Below are positions 17,150-25,730 of a stretch of DNA of 64,000 nt, piece after piece (position 1 is the first letter of the stretch; every line of letters begins with the position of its first letter). The stretch comes from an uncultured Eggerthella sp. Its GTDB lineage: Bacteria; Actinomycetota; Coriobacteriia; Coriobacteriales; Eggerthellaceae. The notes beneath the pieces are model-generated. The model was given only the letters and a program-made list of their open reading frames with translations, was not told the DNA's origin and searched no databases. The position numbers and the translations under genes are program-made. Location: contig CAJKUH010000009.1 in NCBI GenBank assembly GCA_905203045.1, positions 1-64,000 on the forward strand, read 5' to 3'.

Positions 17150-17287
17150 GCGAGCATGCCTTTTCTGGTTTTGACTCTCGTTTCAACGTGACAGCTTGGT
17201 CAAAAATGCGTGAAGAGCACGTGTAAGGGGTGGCGCTGAAATGTGATGCTGCTAGGTTGTAAGTCCGAGAGAAAGGGGATTGCATCG

Positions 17288-18286
17288 ATGGCAAAGTCGA
17301 TTCAGCAAAATGGCGGCGCAAAGAAAAAGGGTATGGTGGCGACGCTCTTTGAGGATCTTTCCATTGCCCAGGTGATAGCTGGTGCTTTGGCGGCGGCTAC
17401 CGTGTTCCTGCTTTCCTCTGTTATCGGCGTTGCCGGCTCGTTGATCGGTGCTGCGGTTGGCTCGGTAGTGTCGGCGGTTTCGTCACAGATATACAAGAAG
17501 ATGCTTTCGGCTTCTGCCGACAAGCTGCGCGATGCGGCCCCGGGCGATGCGCCCTTGAAGCAAGCCGACCCTGACGAAACGCGCTTGATGAACCCCGTCC
17601 CGTCTGACAAGACCCACGTTATCGACGTGGCTAAGGTAGATGCGGGCGTTACCAAGGTGATGGGTGCCGACGACGTCCGTTACCAGGCCCATGCTGCCAC
17701 CGGCCAAGGAAAATCGGTCGATCCTGCCGTGCAGCGTGCCCATGTGCGCCGTCATCGCAAGGCGCGTGTGCAGCGCAACGTCATCATTGTCTCTATTGTC
17801 TCGGCGCTTATCGCCATTGCCATTTCGGCGGGGCTGATCCATGTGTTCACGGCTGGCCAGGGTATTGGCGAAAAGACCGACCCGATTTTCACGGCAACCG
17901 ACACCGCCCAAACAAAGCAGGAAGCTACTTCTGAGAACAAGACGGCAAACACCGAAAAGGCCACCAAGGAATCTTCCAGCGCCAATACCAGCACGAAGGA
18001 AAAGGCTTCCTCGACGAACAATTCCTCGAGCTCAAATTCCGCCAATGCTTCTGAATCGGGCAGCTCGAACAGCAGCTCTTCGGGGTCGAATTCCGCCTCT
18101 TCGGGCAATAGCGGCTCCTCGTCCAATTCGGGCAGCAGCTCAAGCGGATCTGAATCCAACAGCTCGACTTCGGGAAGCAGTAATGGTTCTGGGTCTACCT
18201 CTGGTGGCAGCTCGACGGGTTCGGGCTCTTCCTCCGATTCCGCTTCTTCGAGCGGTTCGGCTTCCACCGAATCGGCTAACGGATAA
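17288..18286 (+). CDS. Two-helix membrane protein with Ser-rich C-terminal tail
   Basis: A 332-residue protein of unknown function. A long glycine-zipper-like hydrophobic segment spans about 26-66 (alternating Gly, Ala and Ser), followed by a charged linker with two DKTH/KVDAG repeats, a basic cluster (HVRRHRKARVQR, 152-163), a second hydrophobic helix at about 164-188 and a low-complexity tail from about 205 to the end dominated by Ser, Asn, Gly and Thr. The tail is likely extracellular and disordered, perhaps a glycosylated stalk. No sortase motif is seen. The ATG at 17288 has GAGAAAGGGG upstream and is chosen over one at 17243. Confidence 0.8.
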   Translation: MAKSIQQNGGAKKKGMVATLFEDLSIAQVIAGALAAATVFLLSSVIGVAGSLIGAAVGSVVSAVSSQIYKKMLSASADKLRDAAPGDAPLKQADPDETRLMNPVPSDKTHVIDVAKVDAGVTKVMGADDVRYQAHAATGQGKSVDPAVQRAHVRRHRKARVQRNVIIVSIVSALIAIAISAGLIHVFTAGQGIGEKTDPIFTATDTAQTKQEATSENKTANTEKATKESSSANTSTKEKASSTNNSSSSNSANASESGSSNSSSSGSNSASSGNSGSSSNSGSSSSGSESNSSTSGSSNGSGSTSGGSSTGSGSSSDSASSSGSASTESANG

Positions 18287-18381
18287 AGGGGTATACGGCG
18301 GCTAGCCATTGGCCGATTGGGACGATTTGCGGTTTCTCATTTCGGATTTGTGGCTGCGCAGTTTGAAATTTCGTCGCTCGG

Positions 18382-18430
18382 GCGGTGTTCCTGCGGGTTT
18401 CTTTTGACCTGTGGGAACACCGCTTTTGCT
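18382..18430 (+). terminator. Terminator of the Ser-rich protein gene
   Basis: GCGGTGTTCC at 18382-18391 pairs with GGAACACCGC at 18414-18423, followed by TTTTGCTT. Confidence 0.75.
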
Positions 18431-18511
18431 TGGACGGCTTTTGTGCTGTTCTATTTTCGGGGGCTCTTTAAGCGTCGTTGGGTATCTTCCCCTTACGCAG
18501 GCCCGTGCGCG

Positions 18512-19693
18512 CTAGCGCATAGGGCGATTCTTGGGGATAAGCAAGGCAAATACGATGCCCAGAAGGGCGAATGCGGCTACCGAGAACAGGGCGGCGCGCA
18601 GCCCGAAGGCGTCGCCGATGAGCCCAAGCACGGGCGCCATCATGCCGCCGATGCATACCATCACGCCAAACGAAAGGCCTGATGCCATGCCCAGATGATG
18701 CGGTACGAAGCTTTGTCCCAGGGCAACTGCCGAAGGGTACGATATATCGCAGCAGAGCGCCAAGAGCACCACAAGGATCAGGGCCGCTACCACGTTGTTG
18801 CTTAATGCCAAAGCAACAACTTCGATGGCCACCAGGGCATACGATGCCACGATAAGCGGCTTCGCGCCGGTTTTCTGGCCAATCCATCCTGAAGCGATGG
18901 TCGCTGCTGCGCACATCAGCGCAAACAGGGAAAGCACCGAAGAGGCAAATGATTCTTCTTGTCCAAGGTTTGCCACCAAGAACAGGGGAATGAACGAAAG
19001 CAGTGCGTAGTACATGATGGATCGGCATGAAATGGCACCCATCGTGATGCCGAACCCTTTCCAGCTGTCGTGTGCTTCGGGGTCGTCGTGCGCTTTGGCG
19101 GCGGCCCCGTAAGCAAGGAAAGTGCGGTTTTTGGCAAGCAGGATGGCACCGCAAAGCCAGGCAGGAACAAGGAACGCAAGAGTGCCGGGCATGCCCCACA
19201 GGCTTACGGCCGCTGCAGCCAGCAGGGGGCCGAACGTGAAGCCGAGCTTGCCTCCGACGGCGAAGATGCTCATGCCGGTGCCCTTCTGCGCACCAGCCAC
19301 CAGGTTGGCCAGGCGTCCTCCTTCGGGGTGGAACATCGCAACGCCGATGCCGCTTACCATGGCTGCTGCAAGGTCAAGCTCGTAGTTGGGCATCACACCG
19401 ATAAGCGCTATGCCGATGCCTGCCAGGAAAATGCCCACCGCCATAAGCCAAGGCCGTTGGTGCCGGTCGCCAAGCCAACCGAACAGGGGCTGGATTATGG
19501 CCGAAGCGGCATTCGAAGCGAACAGTAGGGCGGTAACAGCGGCATACGAATATCCGTAATGCAACACTAAAAACGGCATCAGGGCCACTAAAGCGCCCTG
19601 GTTCACGTCGTCGCATAGATGCGCAGCCATAAGCAGATAGCTGAGCTTTTTGTTCGATGTGCTTGTGTCTGCCGGTATTGTTGTCTGCTTCAT
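18512..19693 (-). CDS. MFS exporter, fosmidomycin-resistance (Fsr) type
   Basis: A 393-residue, 12-helix major facilitator. The loop 2-3 motif is GWLGDRHQRPW; the segments MFHPEGGRLANLV and GMSIFAVGGKLGFTFGP are the kind seen in the Fsr/RosA branch. Members export small antibiotics such as fosmidomycin by proton antiport; the substrate here is unknown. The start has AGGAGG 8 nt upstream. The gene stands alone, convergent with the Ser-rich membrane protein. Confidence 0.85.
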   Translation of the reverse strand: MKQTTIPADTSTSNKKLSYLLMAAHLCDDVNQGALVALMPFLVLHYGYSYAAVTALLFASNAASAIIQPLFGWLGDRHQRPWLMAVGIFLAGIGIALIGVMPNYELDLAAAMVSGIGVAMFHPEGGRLANLVAGAQKGTGMSIFAVGGKLGFTFGPLLAAAAVSLWGMPGTLAFLVPAWLCGAILLAKNRTFLAYGAAAKAHDDPEAHDSWKGFGITMGAISCRSIMYYALLSFIPLFLVANLGQEESFASSVLSLFALMCAAATIASGWIGQKTGAKPLIVASYALVAIEVVALALSNNVVAALILVVLLALCCDISYPSAVALGQSFVPHHLGMASGLSFGVMVCIGGMMAPVLGLIGDAFGLRAALFSVAAFALLGIVFALLIPKNRPMR

Positions 19694-19843
19694 GGGGCCT
19701 CCTGGATGGCTCTAGGCGAATCATACTGCGTATGGCGGCGCGCAGTGGCATCTTTCGCTTTTCTGCCGCTTTCATTTCCCTTACGGAAGCGCATATGACG
19801 TGCGCAAAAGGGTATGATGGAATCTGATAGGAAAGGAACTACC

Positions 19844-20185
19844 ATGGCCATTATTGCCCGACTTCTTCAGTCGTTACCGCTTGTTATTCTGTTGGTCGTG
19901 CTGGCTTTGGTCATTTACTTCGTGGTGTCGTGGGTACGTTCGCCGCAGCGCGCCAAAGAAGTGCTTATCCAGTTCTTCACGGTGTTCAACATCATTCTTT
20001 CGGCGTTCTTCCTGCTTGCTTCGGCATATGCCTTCTTCGAGGGGAACCAGCCCGTGCTCGAGCTTACTGGCTCGTTCTTAGTCGTTGCGGTGCTGGCGCT
20101 CATCATCACGCGCATCTGCCGTTGGCGTTTCGTGAAGAACAACCCTCATTACATGGACAAATCGCAGAAAGTCACCTTCCTGTAG
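19844..20185 (+). CDS. Small membrane protein
   Basis: A 113-residue protein with three hydrophobic segments at about 3-25, 44-61 and 68-88, and a positively charged end. No family is recognised. The ATG at 19844 is preceded by GGAAAGGAAC. It is divergent from the MFS exporter. The following 190 bp contain a weak, imperfect inverted repeat (CAAGAAC/GTTCTTG around 20240-20280) and then the terminator of the next, opposing gene. Confidence 0.65.
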   Translation: MAIIARLLQSLPLVILLVVLALVIYFVVSWVRSPQRAKEVLIQFFTVFNIILSAFFLLASAYAFFEGNQPVLELTGSFLVVAVLALIITRICRWRFVKNNPHYMDKSQKVTFL

Positions 20186-20336
20186 GAGCGCTATTCGGAA
20201 CCGTGGTTCAGCTGGGCATTTTACCTGAGCACGATTCTGCAAGAACCTGGCTGAATTGGTTTACGTGGCCCCATAGTTCTTGCCCCTTTGGTCTTGTGCG
20301 TTCAGGGGCCTGGGAATTGTGTTTGTTGCTTTCAAA

Positions 20337-20368
20337 TAAAAAGAATGCGACCCGCTTGGGCCGCATTC
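20337..20368 (-). terminator. Terminator of the small HTH gene
   Basis: On the minus strand GAATGCGGCCC pairs with GGGTCGCATTC and is followed by TTTTTAT. The hairpin starts 8 nt after the stop codon at 20376. Confidence 0.8.
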
Positions 20369-20375
20369 CTGCTCG

Positions 20376-20630
20376 TTATAGCGTTCGGTATGAATTTGCC
20401 ACCTGCCCGCCTGATTCGGTGTGATTGGCGTCGACGGTGATATAGCCTTCGTTGCGTAGGCGCGAAATGGCGCGGTCTACCGTTTTTATGCTGCAATGAG
20501 CCAATTCGGCAAGCTCCTTTTTCGTGTTTACCGCAGCGCCGTTGGCAATGGTTTGCGCGGCGATGTATCCCAACAGGCGTTCTTGCGTTGGAGTAAGGCG
20601 CTCTTTTGGTTCTGTTTTTGCTTCGGGCAT
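20376..20630 (-). CDS. Small winged-helix DNA-binding protein
   Basis: An 84-residue protein that is essentially one winged helix-turn-helix: LTPTQERLLGYIAAQ, then KELAELAHCSIKTVDRAISRLRNEGYI, where the recognition helix is SIKTVDRAISRLR. It has no sensor domain. The start is supported by AGGAAAA. It lies only 13 nt downstream of the stop... in fact upstream of nothing else on its strand except the surface-protein gene, which begins 2 kb before it and ends 13 nt away, so the two may share a transcript. A role in regulating the surface protein is possible but not shown. Confidence 0.75.
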   Translation of the reverse strand: MPEAKTEPKERLTPTQERLLGYIAAQTIANGAAVNTKKELAELAHCSIKTVDRAISRLRNEGYITVDANHTESGGQVANSYRTL

Positions 20631-20643
20631 GGTTTTTCCTGCG

Positions 20644-22707
20644 CTAACGTTTTAGAAGCTTACGGCTGATAGAGGCTGCTGCGGCGGCAATGAAAGCTAT
20701 GCCTATGGCAGCAAAGCCGAAGGGCAAGGCGGCATCGCTGGTCTTTGCAAGTTGTTCGGTGTTGGTAGCCTGCTGCGATTTCTCATCATTTGCCAAAGTG
20801 GTTTGGCTGCCGGGCTGCCCTGGCTCAACGGCGCTGGGCTCGTTTTCTGCTGTTTTGGTCCATTTACCGTAGAGCGTCATGTTGCCGGCAAGGGGCGTGT
20901 AATCGACCCATTTAGCAGTGCAGGCTTCATCGGTGTACCAGCCGTCGAATGTCCAGCCGGGGACTGTTCCCTGGATAGCTGCATAGTAGGGAAGCGTCTG
21001 GAGTCCCGTTTCGGTTTCCGGCTTTTGGGCTTCTGCAGGGAATTCGCCAACGTATTGGTACTCGACAGCAAGCCCGTGTGCCGCTTTCAGAGCAAGCTCT
21101 CCTTCGATCTTCCCTTCTGCCTTTGTGATCACGTAGGCAGATTCTTCAGCTTCGGGGTGTGAGTTCCAGCGGTTTTCCTGAGGGTCGTGGTACCAGGAAT
21201 AGATTGCCTCTTCGCAATCATCCAAAATCCAGCCAGTGCCGGTTTTGTCGAATTGGGTTACTGCTTTGCCTGCCTCACTGTAAAGATCGTCGCCGGCAAT
21301 GCTGGCGTGGTTGTTGTAGATTTCCACGGAAGGTCCTAGTGCCAGCGTGCCCATGTTGTAAATGCCGCCGCCCTTTTGGGCGCCGGTGCCGTTTGCGTTT
21401 ACTGCGCCCGTGCCGTTGTTGGTGATGGTTGCGGAACCTATGGTGAGGTTGCAAGCGGTTTGCTTGGTGGCAATGCCGCAGCCGGCGTTGTTCTTGATGA
21501 CTACTTGGGCGCCTTGTGCGATTTCGCTCTTGTAGGTTCCATTGCCGAAGAACGTGATGCCTGCATTTTGGGCGGCGGTACCTTTCGTACCGTTCTTTTC
21601 CACGGTAAGTGCGCAGCTGGAATCAAGGTTCAAAACGCGCGTCCACACGCCGCTGTAGGCATTGTTCACTGCAGAGAGTGAGGAATTGCCGGTCATGTCG
21701 ATACGCCAAGCGGACATGCCCCAGGCACCGTTGTTGTCGAATGCTACCTTGGAGCCGTTCTTGATGGCGTAGTACGTCCCGTTCGATCCGTTGCCGGCGG
21801 AGTTGATTACTTTCACGGTAGACGCATCGATGGTTGCGTAGAACGTGCCCACGATACCCGACCTGTTGTGGTCGGAGAGGTAGGTCGATCCGCCGGTGAT
21901 GTTCAGGTTGTAGCCGCCGTTGCCGCCATCCCACTCAAGAGCGTCCTGCGCGTAGTTCTTGATGGAAAGGGTGGAAGCATTCTGAAGATTGAGCTTGTCG
22001 TTTTGGCAGAGGTAGATAGCGTGGGTGTTTCCCGCAGTGCCGGAGCCGTCTAAGGAAAGCGATGCGTTGTCCAGCGTAATCGAGGAGTTGGCTCCTGCGC
22101 AGATGGAAGACCAGTTCCATTCTGCGGTGTAGGGCGTCGATCCGACGCCGTTCATGGTTACGTTCATGTTCTCAAGCGTCAGGCTCTTGCCCCACAGGGC
22201 AATGCCTTTGTCGGCGAAGGCGAGGGAATGTTTCGCGCTTCCGCCATCGATGGTGAGGTTTTTGCTCAGGTTGAGCCCGGTTGTGGTGGCATCGGCCAAA
22301 AGCTCGATGGTGCTTCCGTCGGGCGCGGCGGCGACGGCCTCGTCGAACGTTGCGAATTCGGCTCCACCGACAATTCTTGCAACAGGCATGGAAAGCGGTG
22401 TGGGCTCATCCGATAAGCGCTGCTCGGACGTGCTCGGCTCGGGGTCTTGCGCATGGTTGGCGTCAGCCGCAATGCCTTCTTCTGGAGCTTCGGAAGCATC
22501 GGTTTGGTCGATGCTTTGGTTCTCGGATGCGCTGCCGCCTTCGTTCGCCTCAAAGGCTTGTACGGGCTGCTGTGCTTGTGCGTCGCTGGCTCCCTCGGCG
22601 AGTGCGATGCTGGGAGTAAGGGTGAGTGATAGGGCGCTTGCGGCAATAAGGCTGGTAGCGCGATGTTTGATCGAACGAGTTCTGTTTTCCTGATTCACGT
22701 GGGTCAT
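20644..22707 (-). CDS. Cell-wall-anchored surface protein with beta-helix and InlB-type repeat
   Basis: A 687-residue secreted protein. A signal peptide with hydrophobic core SLIAASALSLTLTPSIALA ends near residue 37. An acidic Ser/Gln-rich linker follows, then a right-handed beta-helix-like region (about 115-480) rich in asparagine and repeated short strands such as LTIDGGSAKHSLAF and LTLENMNVTM. Near the C terminus is one InlB B-repeat (PGWTFDGWYTDEACTAKW...MTLYGKW). The end is LAKTSDAALP, a hydrophobic helix and RKLLKR, a sortase-type sorting signal in which the usual LPxTG/LAxTG is LAKTS. The ATG at 22707 has GGAAAGG 5 nt upstream; the longer frame to 22827 would run through a structured leader. 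Likely an adhesin. Confidence 0.85.
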   Translation of the reverse strand: MTHVNQENRTRSIKHRATSLIAASALSLTLTPSIALAEGASDAQAQQPVQAFEANEGGSASENQSIDQTDASEAPEEGIAADANHAQDPEPSTSEQRLSDEPTPLSMPVARIVGGAEFATFDEAVAAAPDGSTIELLADATTTGLNLSKNLTIDGGSAKHSLAFADKGIALWGKSLTLENMNVTMNGVGSTPYTAEWNWSSICAGANSSITLDNASLSLDGSGTAGNTHAIYLCQNDKLNLQNASTLSIKNYAQDALEWDGGNGGYNLNITGGSTYLSDHNRSGIVGTFYATIDASTVKVINSAGNGSNGTYYAIKNGSKVAFDNNGAWGMSAWRIDMTGNSSLSAVNNAYSGVWTRVLNLDSSCALTVEKNGTKGTAAQNAGITFFGNGTYKSEIAQGAQVVIKNNAGCGIATKQTACNLTIGSATITNNGTGAVNANGTGAQKGGGIYNMGTLALGPSVEIYNNHASIAGDDLYSEAGKAVTQFDKTGTGWILDDCEEAIYSWYHDPQENRWNSHPEAEESAYVITKAEGKIEGELALKAAHGLAVEYQYVGEFPAEAQKPETETGLQTLPYYAAIQGTVPGWTFDGWYTDEACTAKWVDYTPLAGNMTLYGKWTKTAENEPSAVEPGQPGSQTTLANDEKSQQATNTEQLAKTSDAALPFGFAAIGIAFIAAAAASISRKLLKR

Positions 22708-22721
22708 GCCTTTCCAATGCG

Positions 22722-22830
22722 TTGGTGGCACGACGTGGGGTTGTGAGATTATCTGATGGCAGGAAAGGCAGACCTTCCTTGCCACAAGGTCCTTCGCCGT
22801 TATGAGAAGGGGGCTGTCGTGCGCCACCAG
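22722..22830 (-). promoter_or_regulatory. Structured leader of the surface-protein gene
   Basis: On the minus strand TGGTGG and CACGAC, separated by a 2-nt bulge (22816-22829), pair with GTCGTG-CCACCA (22723-22734), closing an 81-nt domain. Inside is a second stem, GGCAaGGAAGG with CCTTtCCtGCC. The domain ends 15 nt before the start codon, so folding could affect translation. A separate palindrome, TTCTTGAT (22848-22855) with ATCAAGAA (22876-22883), lies upstream and may be an operator. No known riboswitch class was recognised. Confidence 0.5.
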
Positions 22831-22866
22831 GCACGTTGTTGAAACCTTCTTGATTCGTAAATGGTA

Positions 22867-23596
22867 GCCGACCGATCAAGAAAAGTCTAGTTAAATTGCC
22901 AATGGAAAGGTGTGAAATGCCTGATGGGAAAGGGGCACGTGCCCTGTTGATTGCCTATTGCCGGCTGTGAGCCCACTTTAAGAAGGTTGCATGGGAAACG
23001 TTGAGCCGAGCAGCTGCCTCACGGCAGCCTATGATGCCCTTCTCCCAAAGCTCGCGAATTTCCTCGTATCCTTTCGGCGGCGAAAGAGTTGGTCGGCCGA
23101 ATTTCACTCCCCGTGCCTTTGCGGCGGCTATTCCTTCGGCTTGACGTTGATGGATATTCTCGCGTTCGATCTGGGCAACGTAGCTCAGCACTTGCAACAC
23201 GATGTCCGAGATCAACGTGCCTGTTAGTCCCTCGATCCCATTTTGGTTGGTGTTCAAAAGCGGCATGTCGATAACGGCAATATCGACGTTGAGCGTTGCG
23301 GTTATCAGGCGCCATTGCCGAAGTATCTCGTCATAGTCCCTGCCTAGCCGGTCGATGCTTTTTATTACCATAAGATCGCCTGGCTGGAGTGTTTCCAGAA
23401 GCGCTCGGTAGCCAGGGCGGTTAAAGGTCTTGCCGCTTTCGTGGTCGATGAAGATCATTTCGTCATCGACGGGAAACGTTGCCAGTGCGTCGAGCTGGCG
23501 GTTCAGGTTTTGGTCTTTGCTCGATACCCGAGCGTAGCCATAGATGCTCATATCTTCCTCTCTCTTGTGCGCAAGTGCACCGTTGATCGGTCGGCA
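22867..23596. repeat. Segment flanked by 13-bp inverted repeats that encloses the recombinase gene
   Basis: GCCGACCGATCAA occurs at 22867-22879 on the plus strand and at 23584-23596 on the minus strand. The 730-bp segment between them contains the serine recombinase gene and its leader. The left copy is in the upstream region of the surface-protein gene. The layout fits an invertible segment, but the repeats are shorter than the usual 26-bp crossover sites and only 13 bp match exactly. Confidence 0.45.
22955..23551 (-). CDS. Serine recombinase (resolvase/DNA invertase family)
   Basis: A 198-residue small serine recombinase. The catalytic serine is in YGYARVSSKDQNLNRQ (residues 4-19); the arginines are in LQPGDLMVIKSIDRLGRDY; the long dimer helix follows (ISDIVLQVLSYVAQIERENIHQRQAEGI); and a C-terminal helix-turn-helix (GCREAAARLNVSHATFLKW) binds DNA. 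Full length, so probably active. The ATG at 23551 fits the conserved MSIYGYARVSS start and has AGAGGAAG upstream. It sits 247 nt upstream of the surface-protein gene on the same strand, between 13-bp inverted repeats, which suggests phase variation rather than transposition; no transposase is present. Confidence 0.9.
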   Translation of the reverse strand: MSIYGYARVSSKDQNLNRQLDALATFPVDDEMIFIDHESGKTFNRPGYRALLETLQPGDLMVIKSIDRLGRDYDEILRQWRLITATLNVDIAVIDMPLLNTNQNGIEGLTGTLISDIVLQVLSYVAQIERENIHQRQAEGIAAAKARGVKFGRPTLSPPKGYEEIRELWEKGIIGCREAAARLNVSHATFLKWAHSRQ

Positions 23597-23927
23597 TGCA
23601 GTCCAAACTACGGTACGGTGCAAGGCTGGCTCAATTCGTTGAGAAGATGATTACGCTGCGATGCCTTGCTGTAGAAGACGTACAAGCGAACGTTTTCATT
23701 TGATACGTTTTTGGTGCGAAGGCTTTGGCGGACACGGGCAATTTGAATTATTTGAACAGTATGTTGGGTTTTCGGGTCAACAAAATAACGCGACGCTTTC
23801 GTACGGGTAACCGATGGTGTCACCTTAAGTGAACGTGTTCAAAGTACGTCATACTTCCTGTTGTGCGACAAGCGACCAACGTGATGCCCTGTTCTTTTGG
23901 GCGGTCGTGCATAAGGAGGAGATGTCT

Positions 23928-24521
23928 GTGAGCACGGTAGACAAGAAATTGATGGGCCAGATGCTGCGTTTTGCCAAGACCGTTGTGGTCGCAAGCGCCA
24001 ATGTGCAGAGCGGTGCCGATGCATCTGACTGCGAAAAGCCGGTCAAGCGCGACGCCGAGTACATGAGAGCCATCATGGAGCGTGGCATCCGCACGCTTCC
24101 GCTTGAGCAGCGCATCCTTTCCGAAGCGGCATTCGACAAGCGTGCCTTCGACTTGGGCAGGGTGTACGTCATTCGCCAGCTGGGCATTTGGGAAATGATG
24201 CGCTACGAAGACCTGCATCGCGAAAGCGAGTACGTTGCCTTTCCTGAGCTGCTTGACGGCTTGGAAGAAGAGGGTCTGGTCAAGCGCGTTGCCGACAATG
24301 CGGACGGCGAAGAGCGCGATATCGTGATGCTCACGGAAGCGGGGAAGCGGCTTTTCTCCGAGCAGGAGGCGGCTCTGGAAAAAAGGGCAGACGAATTGTT
24401 CGGCGCTCTTACCGAAGGCGAGAAAATGCAGCTGTACTTGTTGCTGCGCAAGATGCAGGGCACGCCTGCCTATGAATCGGAAACCGCTGAAGAGGTGCGC
24501 GCCCGCGCCAGTATTGCATAG
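23928..24521 (+). CDS. MarR-type winged-helix transcriptional regulator
   Basis: A 197-residue regulator. After a 60-residue helical region comes a winged-helix segment, LPLEQRILSEAAFDKRAFDLGRVYVIRQLG...PELLDGLEEEGLVKRVADNADGEERDIVMLTEAGKRLF; the wing and the terminal dimerisation helices are MarR-like, although the DNA recognition helix is atypical. Two starts compete: ATG 23922 and GTG 23928. AAGGAGG at 23913-23919 is 2 nt from the first and 8 nt from the second, so GTG 23928 is preferred. Confidence in the family is moderate. The 376 bp upstream of this gene holds the recombinase leader, the right 13-bp repeat and otherwise AT-rich sequence with no gene. Confidence 0.7.
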   Translation: MSTVDKKLMGQMLRFAKTVVVASANVQSGADASDCEKPVKRDAEYMRAIMERGIRTLPLEQRILSEAAFDKRAFDLGRVYVIRQLGIWEMMRYEDLHRESEYVAFPELLDGLEEEGLVKRVADNADGEERDIVMLTEAGKRLFSEQEAALEKRADELFGALTEGEKMQLYLLLRKMQGTPAYESETAEEVRARASIA

Positions 24522-24555
24522 AACGCCCAAACAAACTCGGAATCAGGGCGAAAAT

Positions 24556-24595
24556 CAGGCCCCTTGGCTTATTGCCAAGGGGCCTGTTGCTTTCT
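24556..24595 (+). terminator. Terminator of the MarR-type gene
   Basis: CAGGCCCCTTGG at 24556-24567 pairs perfectly with CCAAGGGGCCTG at 24575-24586, followed by TTGCTTTCT. It also separates the convergent LysR gene. Confidence 0.8.
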
Positions 24596-24620
24596 GCGCT
24601 CGTGAGAAAGATGAAGTGGG

Positions 24621-25574
24621 CTAATCTTCCCGTTCGCATTCGGTAAGGTGACCGCTTTCAAGGGGAACGATGTGCTCCAAGTCGCGGGCACGGCGCCTTA
24701 CGTATTCCAAAAATGCCTCTTCAGCGGAGGTGAATTCCTTGTCTTTGCGATACACCAGACCCACTGCATGGAACGGTTCTTCCAACTCGGCAATGGGAAG
24801 AACGGTTACCTTGTTGCGGATATCGCCTTCAATCGTGTCAAGCAGGAACGCGACGAGCCTCATGTCGGCAAGCACCTGCACGGCGCCGTTCACTTCGTCT
24901 TCGAAAGCCTGGTAGCACTTGAAGCCGTACTGATCGGAAAGCTCTTTGAAGGGATAGTAGGTAAACGCACGGTCGCGGTACGAGATAACCGGGTAGTTTT
25001 TCAGGTCGGTCAGCGAAACCGATTTCTGGCTTGCCAGGGGCATTTTGGGGTTCACCACCACCGCAGCGTTTTGGAAGAGCATCGGTATGAAACCGAGGTT
25101 TTCTTCATCGGGAAGTTGGCCGCAAATGGCCATGTCAAGTTCGCCTTCCAGAACAGCTTTGGTGCAGCTGAAGGTGCTGCGCCCTTCCACCAGGTCGAAG
25201 TTGACGATGCTGCCATGGTCGGTAACAAAGCTGGAAAGCAGCTTGGGAAGAAACGTCCTGCGCATCGAAGCCACGCTGCCCAGGCGAATGAGCGGTGTGT
25301 TTTCCAGTGCGCGCGGCCCGGCAACGTTCATGGCTTTGTCGATTTCTTTCAGCGCCACATTGATATGGCGGGCGAATTCGGCGCCGTATACGGTGAGCTT
25401 CACGCTGCGGTTGGCTTCATCACTGCTTTCGAACAGGGTGAACCCGAGGCTTTTCTCGAGCTTGCGGATGGAATTGGAAAGTGCCGGCTGTGTGATGCAA
25501 AGCTCTTTTGCCGCTTTGCTGAAATGACCCGTTTCTGCGAGTTTCTGAAAATAACGCAAATGGTCGGTGTTCAC
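24621..25574 (-). CDS. LysR-type transcriptional regulator
   Basis: A 317-residue LysR regulator. The N-terminal helix-turn-helix is FSKAAKELCITQPALSNSIRKLEKSLG; the effector domain follows from about residue 95, beginning IRLGSVASMRRTFLPKLL. The GTG at 25574 is chosen because AGGAAGGG lies 9 nt before it and the protein then starts at the usual place; the frame is open to 25652. It is downstream of the DUF6282 and 6-TM genes on the same strand with a 156-nt gap and a strong hairpin between, so it may control that pair. Confidence 0.9.
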   Translation of the reverse strand: MNTDHLRYFQKLAETGHFSKAAKELCITQPALSNSIRKLEKSLGFTLFESSDEANRSVKLTVYGAEFARHINVALKEIDKAMNVAGPRALENTPLIRLGSVASMRRTFLPKLLSSFVTDHGSIVNFDLVEGRSTFSCTKAVLEGELDMAICGQLPDEENLGFIPMLFQNAAVVVNPKMPLASQKSVSLTDLKNYPVISYRDRAFTYYPFKELSDQYGFKCYQAFEDEVNGAVQVLADMRLVAFLLDTIEGDIRNKVTVLPIAELEEPFHAVGLVYRKDKEFTSAEEAFLEYVRRRARDLEHIVPLESGHLTECERED

Positions 25575-25660
25575 TGTTTTGTTGCCCTTCCTGCAAACAA
25601 AAAGCGTCTTGAATTGAAAAAGCGCCGCAAAGGCGCAGGTCAAGTTTAGCATAACGAGGT

Positions 25661-25705
25661 CCCGCCTGTTACCGAAGAGGAGGGGAGTTCTAGGTAACAG
25701 GCGGG
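25661..25705 (-). other. Strong hairpin between the 6-TM gene and LysR gene
   Basis: CCCGCCTGTTACC at 25661-25673 pairs perfectly with GGTAACAGGCGGG at 25693-25705. On the minus strand it begins 26 nt after the stop of the 6-TM gene. It is not followed by a clear U-run, so it may be a 3'-end stabiliser or a weak terminator. Confidence 0.6.
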
Positions 25706-25730
25706 ATGTCAGAGAAGAGTGGGAATGTTG

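Noticed and set aside
20200..20335. A further long inverted-repeat element
   Set aside because: Only short, scattered matches (CAAGAAC/GTTCTTG and CCTGA pieces). The similarity to element D is a few short words and may be chance.
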